Shown here: in pieces, positions 22,939 to 34,093 of the stretch
How the letters are laid out: each line of letters starts with the position of its first letter
How positions within the stretch are numbered: the stretch's first letter is position 1
From: Macrotrachela quadricornifera
Taxonomy: Eukaryota > Rotifera > Eurotatoria > Philodinida > Philodinidae
Reading direction: 5' to 3'
Assembly: GCA_022393335.1 (NCBI GenBank)
Contig: JAJEKB010021016.1
Span: 720,156 to 784,155 of the forward strand
Length of the DNA stretch: 64,000 nt
Notes under the pieces: model-generated
The model's input: only the letters and a program-made list of their open reading frames with translations
Told to the model about the DNA's origin: nothing
Database searches by the model: none
Position numbers and translations under genes: made by a program

Positions 22939-23475
22939 TTATTTCCAATTCCATGATACATGAACAACACCAACATCAAGATTGCCAGCAACTTGTCGAA
23001 AGGCAGCTGGTGATAAATCTAAACCACCATATGGACAACCAGGACATCGATCAACAACTCGAACTTCAGCAGAACCACGTGGACCATTTACTTGAATTCT
23101 TCGATTACATAATGAATTACGATTTGGATTTCCATTTGGTGTATGAGGATCAAATTGAGCTGCATTCATAGCAACAATATATTCATTATCACTATGTCTT
23201 GTACCACATGCTGTATATCCAACTTCTACATTATAATAAGTACATCGTCCACTAAATGAACCACTTGGTCCTCCAGAATTTCCTCCTCCACCACCACCTC
23301 TGTAACAAGGTCCTGATCGACACCCATCACCACAATAAGCTTCACCATGACCACACCAACCCCATTTTGAACAACACATTCCGGATGGACAATTGCATGC
23401 AGCTGTATTACCAATAATATAACAGAAAATTAATAATAGACAAAGACTAATAGATAGTTTATTGTATTGATCCAT
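22939..23475 (-). CDS. Secreted hevein-domain plus double-psi beta-barrel (expansin/barwin-like) protein
   Basis: An intronless 178-residue protein. A signal peptide (1-26) is followed by a hevein-type chitin-binding domain with all eight cysteines (Cys27 to Cys57, core [16 protein letters not shown]), a glycine/serine linker (58-76) and a double-psi beta-barrel domain (77-178) with [28 protein letters not shown] (140-147) and LDLSPAAF (152-159). The barrel family covers expansins, RlpA, barwin and family 45 endoglucanases; such proteins loosen or bind cell-wall polysaccharide. Hevein plus barrel is a plant and fungal layout that is not typical of animals, and the gene lacks introns, so horizontal transfer is a reasonable inference. 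Likely substrate is chitin, cellulose or peptidoglycan; catalysis is not established. Confidence 0.85.
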   Translation of the reverse strand: MDQYNKLSISLCLLLIFCYIIGNTAACNCPSGMCCSKWGWCGHGEAYCGDGCRSGPCYRGGGGGGNSGGPSGSFSGRCTYYNVEVGYTACGTRHSDNEYIVAMNAAQFDPHTPNGNPNRNSLCNRRIQVNGPRGSAEVRVVDRCPGCPYGGLDLSPAAFRQVAGNLDVGVVHVSWNWK

Positions 23476-24390
23476 TTTGTATTATTCTATTGAAAACTTT
23501 GATCTATGCGTTAATCTCTATTATTATATATATATATACCTTAGAAGAATTCCCCACACTTATAATTATTTTCTCTCGAAATGGTATCATGATAGACTAA
23601 GAGGGAAACTTCTCATTGTCTTCTTCTTCTATATCGGATGGGGAAAAAAAGCTATCATATTAACAAAACATCTTATCATTACTCACTAATAACAATCTTA
23701 TTGTCATGTGGGGATGTGTACAGAAATATGATATTATATTGTTAATATAATTATTCAAAAATAAAACCACTATATGAAGAGCATACTTTGAAATTTTGTA
23801 CAAAATTAAAATACTTTACAAACTATTTTCACACAAATTTATTTAACAGATAAGATCTCGTTTATATTTCAGAAGTTTTTTTAGTGTTTATTAGACGATG
23901 TGGTTAGGTATTTAATGGAATTCTTCCATGTATTACATGATAACGTTGACGAAGAAAAGAACGGGAAAAGAATATTTCCCATTCTATCTTCTTCTGCAGC
24001 AGTCCGATACTAATTGTCAAAAGAGCGATATCTCAAAATAAAAGTATGAGTTATATTTTTTTAAAATACAACATGAACATGTTATTTGAATAGAATATGA
24101 TAAGAGAAATTCATAGATAAACAAAATTATTTGTTGCTTCTCAAGAACAAATTTGATATCACATAGTAAATGGTTTCTTATTTTAGAATATACAAATAAC
24201 AAAATTTTATTACAGATATAATTTTATAAAATTAAAATCTTGCAAATGATTATATATCTAATGAAATAATCATACGAATGTCTAGTTTACATTCTTTAAA
24301 ATAATAGCATTCTCTATTCAATTTGAGTTACAGTATCATGTTAAACTAAAAACATACAGACATTCTATAAGAATATATTTATACGTTCAA
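23476..24390. other. Intergenic, no gene recognised
   Basis: Contains the 5' flank of the chitin-binding protein and AT-rich sequence. No coding signature. Confidence 0.5.
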
Positions 24391-24715
24391 CAAGACAATT
24401 ACAGGTTATTTCTTCGTTTAATTCAGAATCTCAATTATATTTTTCACTTATTCATATTCTACAAACAATTTTATTAAATAATTATCAAAGTACACAACTT
24501 CAGTATCTTATCAAACAGTATTTACTGAAATCAAAAGTAAATAAACAAAAGTTCAATGATGAAAAAGTAGAGATTGTCATCATAAGGACCATTGGCAACA
24601 AAAAATACAAATAACTTATCTTTAAATTTAATAAAATAATATCAGTTGATATATCAATCATTAACAAAGGACTACGGAACAACTATATGTTTCTGAAGAA
24701 CAGTTTGTTGAATAC
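24391..24715 (+). pseudogene. Decayed paralogue of the ART-LRR gene
   Basis: The DNA resembles 21890-22215 of the intact gene in order. AGACAATTACAGGTTATTTC, TTATCAAAGTACACAACTTC and the ATGATGAAAAAGTAGAGATTG segment align with the C-terminal ART edge and first LRR, but with stops, indels and missing flanks. The LRR array and most of the ART domain are absent. Interpreted as a tandem duplicate that has lost function. Confidence 0.7.
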
Positions 24716-25274
24716 AGATATTTACATTTCAGCAAAGCCAATCCTTAGCTAGATCAAAGAAAGATTGTCCTAATTTAAACTGTAATTAAATATTTGAGTA
24801 TTTAATCAAAAGAATAAATCGAATAGATTTTTTTAAATCAAATTGAATTTTTCAAAATAAGAAATAAAAGAAATATTTTCTTATTTGTCATTAACGATAG
24901 ATAATGAAAATAAAAAGAAAACTTTTCAATATTTTTATTCTACGGCAAAGAGGAAAAAACTTCTATGAATAATAATAATAATCAAACAAAGATTATAATT
25001 CACAATTTCTAAAGTAAATAAATTCACTCACAGAAATAATTCGTTACTACTTAAGTGAGTCACGATTTCAATGGAAAAAAACTGTTCTTTTCTTCCTATC
25101 AAATATTGTGTAACATTCTTCACAATGAATTCAAAGTCATGAATGAGATTTTTCCTATTGACGCGGACAAAAAAGAACATTATATAATCAGTAAATCGAA
25201 CAAATTGTATCATCGAAAAATAAATTTAAAAAAATATTTCGAATATCTTATGAATTCATTTGGACAAAATCAAA
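24716..25274. other. Flank between pseudogene and membrane protein
   Basis: AT-rich; opposed short frames at 25028-25282 carry no recognisable domain. Confidence 0.4.
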
Positions 25275-25862
25275 ATGGTTAATCAAACTGGCGAAAAAAA
25301 TATTTCTGCTCGAACTTGGCCAATGTTTCGACTAATTTGGCTCGATCCATCAAGAACTCCTCATATTCTTATTACTCTTCTCTTAGGTGGTATCGAATCT
25401 ATATGCGACCGTTTTGCGAGTTTATTCATTTATTTACTAAGATGGACTAGTGATTCTTGGTATCTAGGATATATTTTTATCATTATATTCAGTATGGTAT
25501 TGAGTTTTGCAATACCTTATTTACTTAAATTGGTTACGGATACATTTATTATCATATTTCTTATCTTTGTCTTAATAATTTTGGGTTCAATCAATCCACA
25601 AATAACAATAGAACAGCTCCAGTTACGGTATAATACGAAATATGTGATGTTATTTTGTGCCATTAGTTTTATTTTCTATAAAGCATCTCTTTATGTGATA
25701 CGTTTCTACATTTTATATATGCCATTCTATATAGCGGCAGGTTGTTTCACATGCAGTATTGTTCTTTCTATATTGGTTATTAAAAAGATTTTTAATATGG
25801 CCAAAATCGAAGTAAGCAAACAAGTAGAGATACTAAGAAATAACATAAGTTTTCTATTTTGA
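25275..25862 (+). CDS. Multi-pass membrane protein of unknown family
   Basis: A 195-residue frame starting at the ATG at 25275. The first 35 residues or so are hydrophilic (MVNQTGEKNISART), then four or five hydrophobic segments follow near residues 30-55, 65-85, 88-105, 123-142 and 145-165, ending in a charged amphipathic tail. Nothing in the sequence resembles innexin, DoxX or other families I know. No intron found, though a missing downstream exon cannot be excluded. Likely a real protein because the frame is long and strongly hydrophobic in alternation, but function cannot be assigned. Confidence 0.5.
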   Translation: MVNQTGEKNISARTWPMFRLIWLDPSRTPHILITLLLGGIESICDRFASLFIYLLRWTSDSWYLGYIFIIIFSMVLSFAIPYLLKLVTDTFIIIFLIFVLIILGSINPQITIEQLQLRYNTKYVMLFCAISFIFYKASLYVIRFYILYMPFYIAAGCFTCSIVLSILVIKKIFNMAKIEVSKQVEILRNNISFLF

Positions 25863-26797
25863 ATCTGTGTTCATTTTTTCATCTAGAAATTGTTGTTTTT
25901 TTGAAAAAAAAGATTTAGTATTTAAATGAAAAATAAAATCTACTTAACATGCAACAATCAGCTAATTTGATCAATTTGTTGAGAATTTTGTTGTATACTC
26001 ATCAACTAGTATTAATAGAGTTTCATTTTCATAAGTATAAAAACATTTTTATAATCGCTACGATAAAGCTTATCGTCATGAAACAACGAATAAGAAGAGA
26101 TTTATAGTTTTATTATTACCTTGACAAACTCATAAATGATTTTATGTTACCATTGTAAAGACGCTTACATGACTTCCCTAATATTAACTTATTTTCATAG
26201 GGAAACAAACATTCTGGAATAACTGTGAAAATATGCATCAATTTCATAAGAATAAGTCAACATACTCATTTGTTGTAATATTTTAAAATCGATCTAACCA
26301 AGAAGGATGATCTACTAGGAATATTTATTTATATTTACGCTTAATTTAATTTATTTGTATCTCATATCAAAGATAAAAAATTTTCTCTACTTTTAATCTA
26401 ATATTTCTTTATGAATCAAGTTCTAATCCAATATTATCAACTAAATAACATGTTATGATGTAGATAATCACAATACTCAAGTTTTCCTTTCTTTCAAGCA
26501 TCTGTACGAAGAGTACAAAAATAGTTTAAACTGTGCTAAAAATAATACCATTGAACAGAGCCTATTGATATGCCCGCCATGGAGAAAAATCTCATTTAAT
26601 CAGACTATTAAAATTGATATCAAGTTTTTGCCTTATACAGAATCACGCGTCAATGTAAATGCAAGCCTAGTTATTAGGGATATTCATTGCAGTACCTCAT
26701 ACAAGATTGAAAAAGCTTTTAGTAGCATCTCCCGATAGGTTCGAAGATATTGCCCCTAGGTAGGTCCCAACTGATTCTAGATAGTATTCCAAATTAG
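25863..26797. other. Intergenic, no gene recognised
   Basis: No intact frame. The less AT-rich stretch at 26560-26790 may be a continuation of the F-box relic on the minus strand. Confidence 0.45.
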
Positions 26798-27028
26798 CTA
26801 ATTTCGTGAAGTAAAAGACAAAATATGATTAAAATTAAGTGAAAGAGCAAATGATGACAATTTATTTGATGGAATAGGATTAGGATCAAAATAGATACGA
26901 GCTTTAGCAAATAGAAAATTGAAACGATCGTTCAGTTACTTAAAGGTTAAATAAAGTTGATAGGCATCAGAATATTCGAATACATCAAATAGTAATTCAT
27001 TCGATAAATCTTCAAAAATTGTCACGAT
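26798..27028 (-). pseudogene. F-box gene relic
   Basis: The minus strand reads IFEDLSNELLFDVFEYSDAY followed by QLYLTFK, an in-frame TAA, then LNDRFNFLFAKARIYFDP and related residues up to a TAG near 26798. The first part matches an F-box start (LPNELLxxIFxYL). No start codon context, the in-frame stop and the missing LRR region make this a remnant of one of the many F-box/LRR genes found in this lineage; compare the intact gene at 61793-63956. Confidence 0.55.
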
Positions 27029-29087
27029 GTCGACACTAAAAAGAAATTAAATAGCATTTGAATTGGTTTTTTAAAATTAACTGTTGTTGTCTTATTAAAC
27101 GATAGTCAGTTCGATGATTCAAACTGCTTGCATATCGACAAATTTAAGATTCTTTTTCTCTTTTTATGTTCTCGATCTGTCACTCAGTGTTCACTTATGC
27201 ACAAAGATTCAGTCAGTTTGCATGTGTGAACAAACCAACTCTTTTTAAATTCTGATTTCTCTTTGACATTGAACTCTGTCGGAAGATGTAACAAACAAAT
27301 GGTACTACGGTCGAATTGAATTATAAAATGAAAACATATGAACATCTTTCTATAAGATGTGAATGAAGAATGATAACGTTTTATACATCTGAAGAACTTG
27401 ATGAAGAAAAACTATTCACTATTATACAGTAAAGATTATGTATATAATTTGAGTGAAATCTTAGTTCTATACATCACATAAAACAACCAGATCGTCTAGT
27501 TCTACTTCTTCAACAAAAATCGACAATCGATCACAGTGAAAAAAAACAATAGAAGAAGTTCTTTTATTTTTCTTGTACCATTTTCAAGTATCTACCAATT
27601 AAATATAACCATCCTAATGCTGAACCATATCTTATTCAAGACCAATATCGATACAATATGGAGCGATTATTAAACAGTTACATCTAGTGATTGTAGAACT
27701 CGAAGAATAACATGTACTTCTACATAAATTTTGTAACTTGCGTGAGCGTTGTCATGACATACTTCTATATGAAATATATCATGTATCTGAACTTTAACTG
27801 ATGGTGTTATGGAACATAGTCATGAATCTTTCTAACGGTAATGAGCATGTATGGCTGACCGATGTTATCTGTATTTATCATTAAACCCGGCAAGATATAC
27901 ATATGTGTCATTAATAAATTTATTTATCATTGTATTTAGTGTCAGCATGAAATTTTGTCACATTCAAAGCCACTGAATCTTGATATTGATTTTCATGGTG
28001 AATGTATCGCATAATTTAACTAGATGGTACTCGAGTGCGAAATGCGATGTGAAGCCGACAATATCGGCTATCAAGAATTCGTAAAAACGAGTATTTGTTT
28101 CAAAACTTAAACACAAATTTCAATCATTCAGTTAATCGAAATCGGGGAAAAATTCAAAATGCAGACATAATGAAATTCATCACCACGTTAATTCTATCGA
28201 TACTTATCAATTTGTTTCTAAAAAAAAACATTATTGATTGATCGATTATTATCTGTATGATTCAATACCTATGGTCGACTGTACTTTATGTCACGTTTTG
28301 GTTTTAATTTTCTGAAATACTAAAAAAAACGCAGTCCACAATAAAAATTTGTCTTTTCTCAAGGCTTTCTGTAGTCAAGCAGTACCTAATGATAAGGATC
28401 TAGAAAGAAATGTTAGCAGTTTGATCTCGATATTTTATTTCACGAATGAACGCGTATCTTCTGACTTTCCGTTCTTGCCTAACGGGATTAAAAATATGAA
28501 ACACGATATATCTATTCTTACTAATTACTTGAAAGTCGTGTTTGATGTATAGTCGGATATACTTAACCATTTTTCCTTACTTTGCAGTATCGAGCTTCAA
28601 CATGGTAATACTCCAAAGATATTTTAAATCGATTTAGTTTATACATGACCTCTGATAGTCCTTGGAAACGTATGCCACCATATGTGACTGGTTCCAAACT
28701 GCATTTCTCATGCTGTATAATAGCCTAAAAAAACCGTCTATCTCGAACTGTGATGGCTTATAATATTCTGTCCGTCATGGTCCGTGGGAAAGAGAGCGAG
28801 GAGGGGAATAGTGAATCCAAATTCCTATCCCTAGACTTTAACATTATCTTTCAGATCGTGTTTCATAAAACACAACTTACAATTAATCAAATTCTACCAA
28901 TTTTTTTTAATACTTATACGTCATTGATGATAATATCACTCATTAATTATTTATAAAATTTACAAATTTGACAATATTAATAATTATCTTTATAAGTTTT
29001 TTTCAATTTATTGTAATAAGATATTACATGTTTCAACTGTAATCAGCATGTCATTTAAGAAGAAAAATAATTCGATAAAAACGAATA
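27029..29087. other. Intergenic, possibly old coding relics
   Basis: Short frames at 28349-28552 and 28750-28956 have no domain. A segment near 27590-27680 reads PIKYNHPNAEPYLIQDQYR and looks protein-like but is isolated. Confidence 0.4.
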
Positions 29088-29190
29088 AAGGAGGGAGGAC
29101 AGTTTGTCCACGAAACGGTCCTAAATGATTGTCCTCACGTGAGGGTAACCATTTAGGGTCGTTTCATGGACAAACTGTCTCCCCTTTTTA
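29088..29190. repeat. Near-perfect 103-bp palindromic element
   Basis: Two arms of about 50 nt meet at CTCACGTGAG. The left arm GACAGTTTGTCCACGAAACG pairs with GTTTCATGGACAAACTGTC on the right, with few mismatches. Flanking TA dinucleotides (29086-29087 and 29191-29192) are consistent with a TA target duplication. It could be two abutted terminal inverted repeats of a DNA transposon. The plus and minus copies would form a stable hairpin if transcribed. Confidence 0.85.
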
Positions 29191-30633
29191 TAGGAGGTTC
29201 TTTATTGCATGGTTTGCAATATTAGTATGTATTCATGATGGATAAGTTAATCATAATTAATTACATTGAGTTTGAGAAAATGACTGAAAGCAGGTATTCA
29301 TTCAATCGTCTTTCACATTGATTCTGTAATTACGTTTGTTGTATTTTCAGTATTGTTTATCATAGATATAACTTTGAAATAACTGTTATCTAAATTGAAT
29401 GTATGAATAAGTTACTTTCCAAATTTTTTAACTTTAGTACATTTTAGAAGAAAACATTGATTAATTAATACATTCGACACGATGTGGCCCACCACTGGGC
29501 TACGCTATAGTTTAACGAGAAACTGTGTATAAAAGTATTTTCTTTTGCTTCTTTCTTAAATAGGATGCTAAATATAAGGAGTCAATGGTGCTGCTTTTAG
29601 TACTTTATTTGAGTTCTTTCCTGCCGTACGGCTGTCTTCTGTTGACTGTTGGGTTCGTTCCTTCGCATAGCAGCCAATACACCATCTGCCAACATTGCGT
29701 GCAGATCCTTTCTTTTCTTCGAACTTGTGATCTATACTGCCGGTTATTTTTGAAAACAGAACATCGTAATTGCTTATGTTCAATCGGCTGAATGTTTTTA
29801 AAATCTTTTAAAACTATCAAAATCGCTTTGCTTTCGATGGCACTGTATATTGTCGAGGCGCCTGAGCTACCTGCACCAACTATAGAGCACAAATTGGTTT
29901 CAATCTCGAGATAATATTTTTATTAAAGAGGGCGCTGCAAAAAATTTAATACATAAAATATATGAAAAATCGGTTTCTTTCTCAGTAAATATGAATTTTA
30001 TTTGTTAAAACATTGCAATTCAGATATAGAAAGGCCTCTGTAAGCGCTTACAATGAGACTGGAGAGTATAAAAGCTACCACCGGTAAATCGTCAGTATAT
30101 CGGAATTACCTAGAATAAATGTGCGACATGGATTATATAAGATATTTGAATTTTTCCTTTAGAAAAATAAAATATATGAAGTTGATATTATAATTTCAGA
30201 AAGATTTCAAGTTTTTCTAGATAATATCCAGTTAAAATCAAAATGTTATTTGTTCCTAAGAAAATATCAAATTCTCTTAACCTTTAATTTCTTCTGCAAC
30301 ATACATATTCTGAAATGTAATCTCACTACCAACTTTATCTATACCTCTTTTATTTATCTACATGTGACAACAATATGTTTCGATTCATTGATTTATTTTC
30401 ATACGATAGGCAATAAAAGTAATAGTTGAAAAAGCTAGGAGAAAAAAAAATACATCACACCTTTCAACTGCTACTAGTTAAGAGAACGAAAAGGTAATGC
30501 TGAATCATATATCAACCTAATCATACATAAAATTACCAGTGAAAAAATATGGCTGTACGATATATGACTGAATGTACAGATATGTTTCTCGCTAATACAA
30601 TTCTTCAGTTATATATTAATACTTTATTATATA
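29191..30633. other. Intergenic, one coding-like relic
   Basis: The region at 29568-29892 is less AT-rich and reads on the minus strand as GRWCIGCYAKERTQQSTED, faintly like a transposase C-terminal zinc motif, but frames are broken. Nothing else recognised. Confidence 0.35.
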
Positions 30634-31180
30634 CAGGGTGAGCTGTAAGGAACTTTACAATAAAAAATTTTCAATGTTTCTATTACGACTCAAGCAAATG
30701 TGCTCATTTTTTAATCAATGATAGATTCATATTTCTGAAGACATGTCTAGAGAAATTCTTTATTAAGCATCACTATTGATCTCAATAAAAAAAAATTTTA
30801 CTTTTTCAGAAGTTTGAACAAAATCATACATAGAGTGGCGCAAAAGTCATTTCTCCGAAAAAACCTATTGAATATTTCCACTACGATCCAAATAAATGGA
30901 TTGATTTTTCAATCTGTGATAGAAACATATTCAAGGCTTATATTTATAAAGATATGCTTGAGAGATTCTTTGTTAAGTACAATTTTTTTCCAATCTGTAA
31001 AAAAGTAAATTTTTTTGTTAATATCGATGGTGATATTTAAAAAAGATCTCCCTAGGTTTATCTTTACCGATATGAACCTTGAATATGCCTCTATCGTTGA
31101 TTAAAAAATCAATTCATTGACTCGACTTATAATGGAAGTATTCAAATTTTTTATCGTAAAGATATTTATGATTCACCCTG
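30634..31180. mobile_element. Mariner-type non-autonomous element, CAGGGTGA ends
   Basis: The left terminus CAGGGTGA (30634) and right terminus TCACCCTG (ending 31180) are inverted and flanked by TA on both sides, as for Tc1/mariner elements. The arms continue inward: TTTTTAATCAATGATAGA near 30709 pairs with ATCGTTGATTAAAAAATC near 31093. A third partial copy lies inside near 30837-30975, so the element is internally repetitive. There is no transposase frame. Confidence 0.75.
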
Positions 31181-31674
31181 TACAATTTCAATAATAACAG
31201 TTTTTTATTTGTATTTTAGTATTTGTGTATTTTTGCGTAATATTAAAATTCAACGTTCGATTAACTACACATTAAATCAAATTTCCAACTATTATTCAAG
31301 GATAATTTTTGACTCGTTATGAAAGAACATAAATAATAAGGTGAATAATAGCCTTGATCAATCTATATCCTTCAAACAAATGTTACTTTATACATTAACA
31401 AGTGATTCGCATTAAGCGATTATACAGGTATCAGTAGAATAAAGCACATTTTTCGGTATCAAATATATAGTATGTAAAAAATTATTTCGACACACACGAT
31501 TTTTCTAAATAATATCTTTATTTTTCGTCAAAACCTATTGAATTATACATCATTTGATCGAGAAAAAAAAACTGAATTAAATGATATGCTTTATTTTTCG
31601 AAATCTTCAAAAAAAAAGATCATTCATTACTAATTATAATCTGATTTTATCATAGGCTTCTCATATATTAAAGT
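31181..31674. other. Intergenic, nothing recognised
   Basis: AT-rich, no frames with domains. Confidence 0.45.
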
Positions 31675-31831
31675 GTATTAGTTAGTATGGCAAGAATATT
31701 TTTTTGTTTCTGTTCTGTTATAAACTATATATGACGTATAATCGTCCCATAAATAACTTAATGTTCGTATCATGTATAATTTACGACAGAACAAAGGAAA
31801 ACAATGTCCTTACCATACTAACTAATACATG
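31675..31831. repeat. 157-bp inverted-repeat element
   Basis: GTATTAGTTAGTATGGCAAG at the left returns inverted as CTTACCATACTAACTAATAC at the right. The arms continue for about 60 nt with mismatches. No coding content; a small MITE. Confidence 0.8.
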
Positions 31832-32377
31832 TGAATCGATAAGGTCTGAACTACTTTAAGGAAAGTAGGAATCGTATAATCAAGCATGTCATTTTGTAGA
31901 AAATTAAATTCTCTACAAGACTATGTTTTTAAAAAATATTCAGTATAGTTTTTCTTTTGAAAAATCGTGATTAATGAAAGGTCTATAGAAAAAAGTATTA
32001 ACTATAATAATTGTAATTAGTGATTAAGACTTTTCTTTCTGAATACTTCTAAAAGTAAGAGACAACATTCGATTCAGTTTTGTTTTCTCCAGCGAATAAT
32101 ACATTTTGAGTTGAGCTTTAATTTTTTGAAAATTGAAATTTCAAGGTATTCGAGAGATTTCTAAGATTTATCAATCTTTTTCGATTATAAATTATACCAA
32201 CACGTAGAGAAATATTTTCTCTATCGAATAAGGTATAATTCAATAGATTTTGACGAAGAATAAAGGAGTTATTGAGAAAAATACTACTTGTCAAAATAAT
32301 TTTTTTATATACTGTAGATGTTAATGTTCTTTTGAAAAGGTTTTTATTAAACTGAGTATCATTACGTTTCCTAATAT
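31832..32377. other. Intergenic, nothing recognised
   Basis: The minus-strand frame at 32118-32423 has no domain and overlaps a transposon-end-like sequence. Confidence 0.4.
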
Positions 32378-32695
32378 TGGGTTGGTAAGAAATTTTTTGC
32401 GTTGCCCCTTGAATTGTATACAAAATTTGCGCAACATCAGGAAGTTTTCATACTTAGGATATATAACGAAAATACAAATATCTTGCAATTAATGACGAAA
32501 CTATTAGTAAAGAAACCGATTTCGGATTAGAAATAGAGCTTTCTCGTCGGAGATTCCGAATGCTTTTACTTCATGAATATTGTTCAGGTCGCAGAGTGAC
32601 GAAAATAGCTAGCAATCTTGAGGGGGTGAGAGTGATGGTGTCTGTATATATTGTAGACTTTATTCTCGAAGAAAAAGTCTATTGTAAATAACAAA
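32378..32695 (+). pseudogene. Possible mariner transposase relic
   Basis: A TTGGGTTGGTAAGAAATTTT motif at about 32378 resembles mariner terminal repeats. About 170 nt downstream the plus strand reads RFRMLLLHEYCSGRRVTKIA, similar in pattern to the first helix-turn-helix of mariner transposases (LLxEFxxGxxAxExxxNI). The frame stops at about 32690 and no catalytic region is found. Weak evidence. Confidence 0.35.
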
Positions 32696-34093
32696 ACGAA
32701 TTCTCATCCATAAACGAAAAAAAGAATAGTGCATACATATATATGTAAGAAACAAGAAGGAAAAAATATGATATATCGTCACATTTTGGACCTCAGGAAC
32801 TCCTTCAGCCAAAAGTCTTAGGAGTTTTATGAACGAGGATTCTTTTCTCTTCTGGAGCGTTAGCGATAAGTCATAGATAGTAATAAAGTATACACTATTA
32901 AAACTTAGTTGTATTTTTGTAGTTAAAAAAATAAAAGGAATTCTTACTAGCCGAATATTATTGGTGAGTAATCCTCTAAAAAAACAATATTAGTCAGGTC
33001 CAATGATTCCTTCACAGTTATAATGAATCTCAGTTATTTTGTTCATGTAACTTTGTATCTCACTTTAGTCTAGGTAGTGGTTTCACAAAAAATAAGTAAA
33101 TAATTTCAAAAAGCGACAATACTAAAACGACTATGGGAAGTTAAAGAGTTAAGAGGCGTAAGTTTAAGTCAACAAATTAGACAGTAGGATCTGTTGGAGA
33201 TTCTTGCACATTTACATAAGATGTTAGAGTGAGATAGCGTATGTTTAAACAAGATCATATGAAAAACTATATATAAAATCGTCGTTCATCAAAACTTTAC
33301 ATCAGAACTGACAATAAGTTGCGCATAGAATTCAATCATATAAACTTAAATGGTCATGCAGGATTGTTCTGTTGAATCGATCTATATTTTGTCATGTTTC
33401 TAACCTTCCTCTCTCTATATCACAAAATCCCATATATAAGGATACCTCCTGATCAAAAAGTTTAAAAAGCATAATACGAGACCTTCTTTAATTCGCATTT
33501 TCTCTATTAAAATACGCTTAATTTTCAGAGTTTGGTACTGAAACCTTTAAAAGACTGAGGTCAATATTATTTATAGACTTTTCAAAACATAAAAACCTGT
33601 TCTAAAGTCTTCAATTTAGATTTTCAGACTATTATGTGCGTAAAAAGTGTCTTGAGGAAAGAAGTCTCTTCTCTTGATCATGCCTTTCATCCATTTAGTT
33701 TTGATCATTAGGAACCAAAAACGACCTCTTACACGAACTTGTGTTTGATTAGACAATAGTAATTTCTAAAAGGCTTAAGTCTCGACTTTTTTGTATTATC
33801 TTCATAGAATTCACATTTGTCTTTATTTATTTTTTCTGCTTATCTATAAAAAGCATTGTAAACGACCTAACATTTTTAGCAATACCAAATTCAGTATGAA
33901 ATAAGTTTCTTATTGAAATTTATGACAATTCATCTATGTTTTCATTTCATTTAGAGTTGAAATCTTAGTCTGACGTTCATTCATCTAGAAACAGTAATAG
34001 CTCAACATCGATATCGATCTCGTTGTACCTATTGTTACTATTAGCAGATTTTTCTACGAACTTTTCATCTTCAAATCAAGTTTGACCTTCACA
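32696..34093. other. Intergenic upstream of the Rel factor
   Basis: No gene recognised. The last few hundred bases before 34094 should hold the Rel factor promoter. Confidence 0.5.

Noticed and set aside
29568..29892. Minus-strand GRWCIGCY-type zinc-like segment
   Set aside because: Faint similarity to a transposase C terminus, too short and frame-broken to name.
32118..32423. 101-residue minus frame
   Set aside because: Overlaps transposon-end-like sequence and has no domain.
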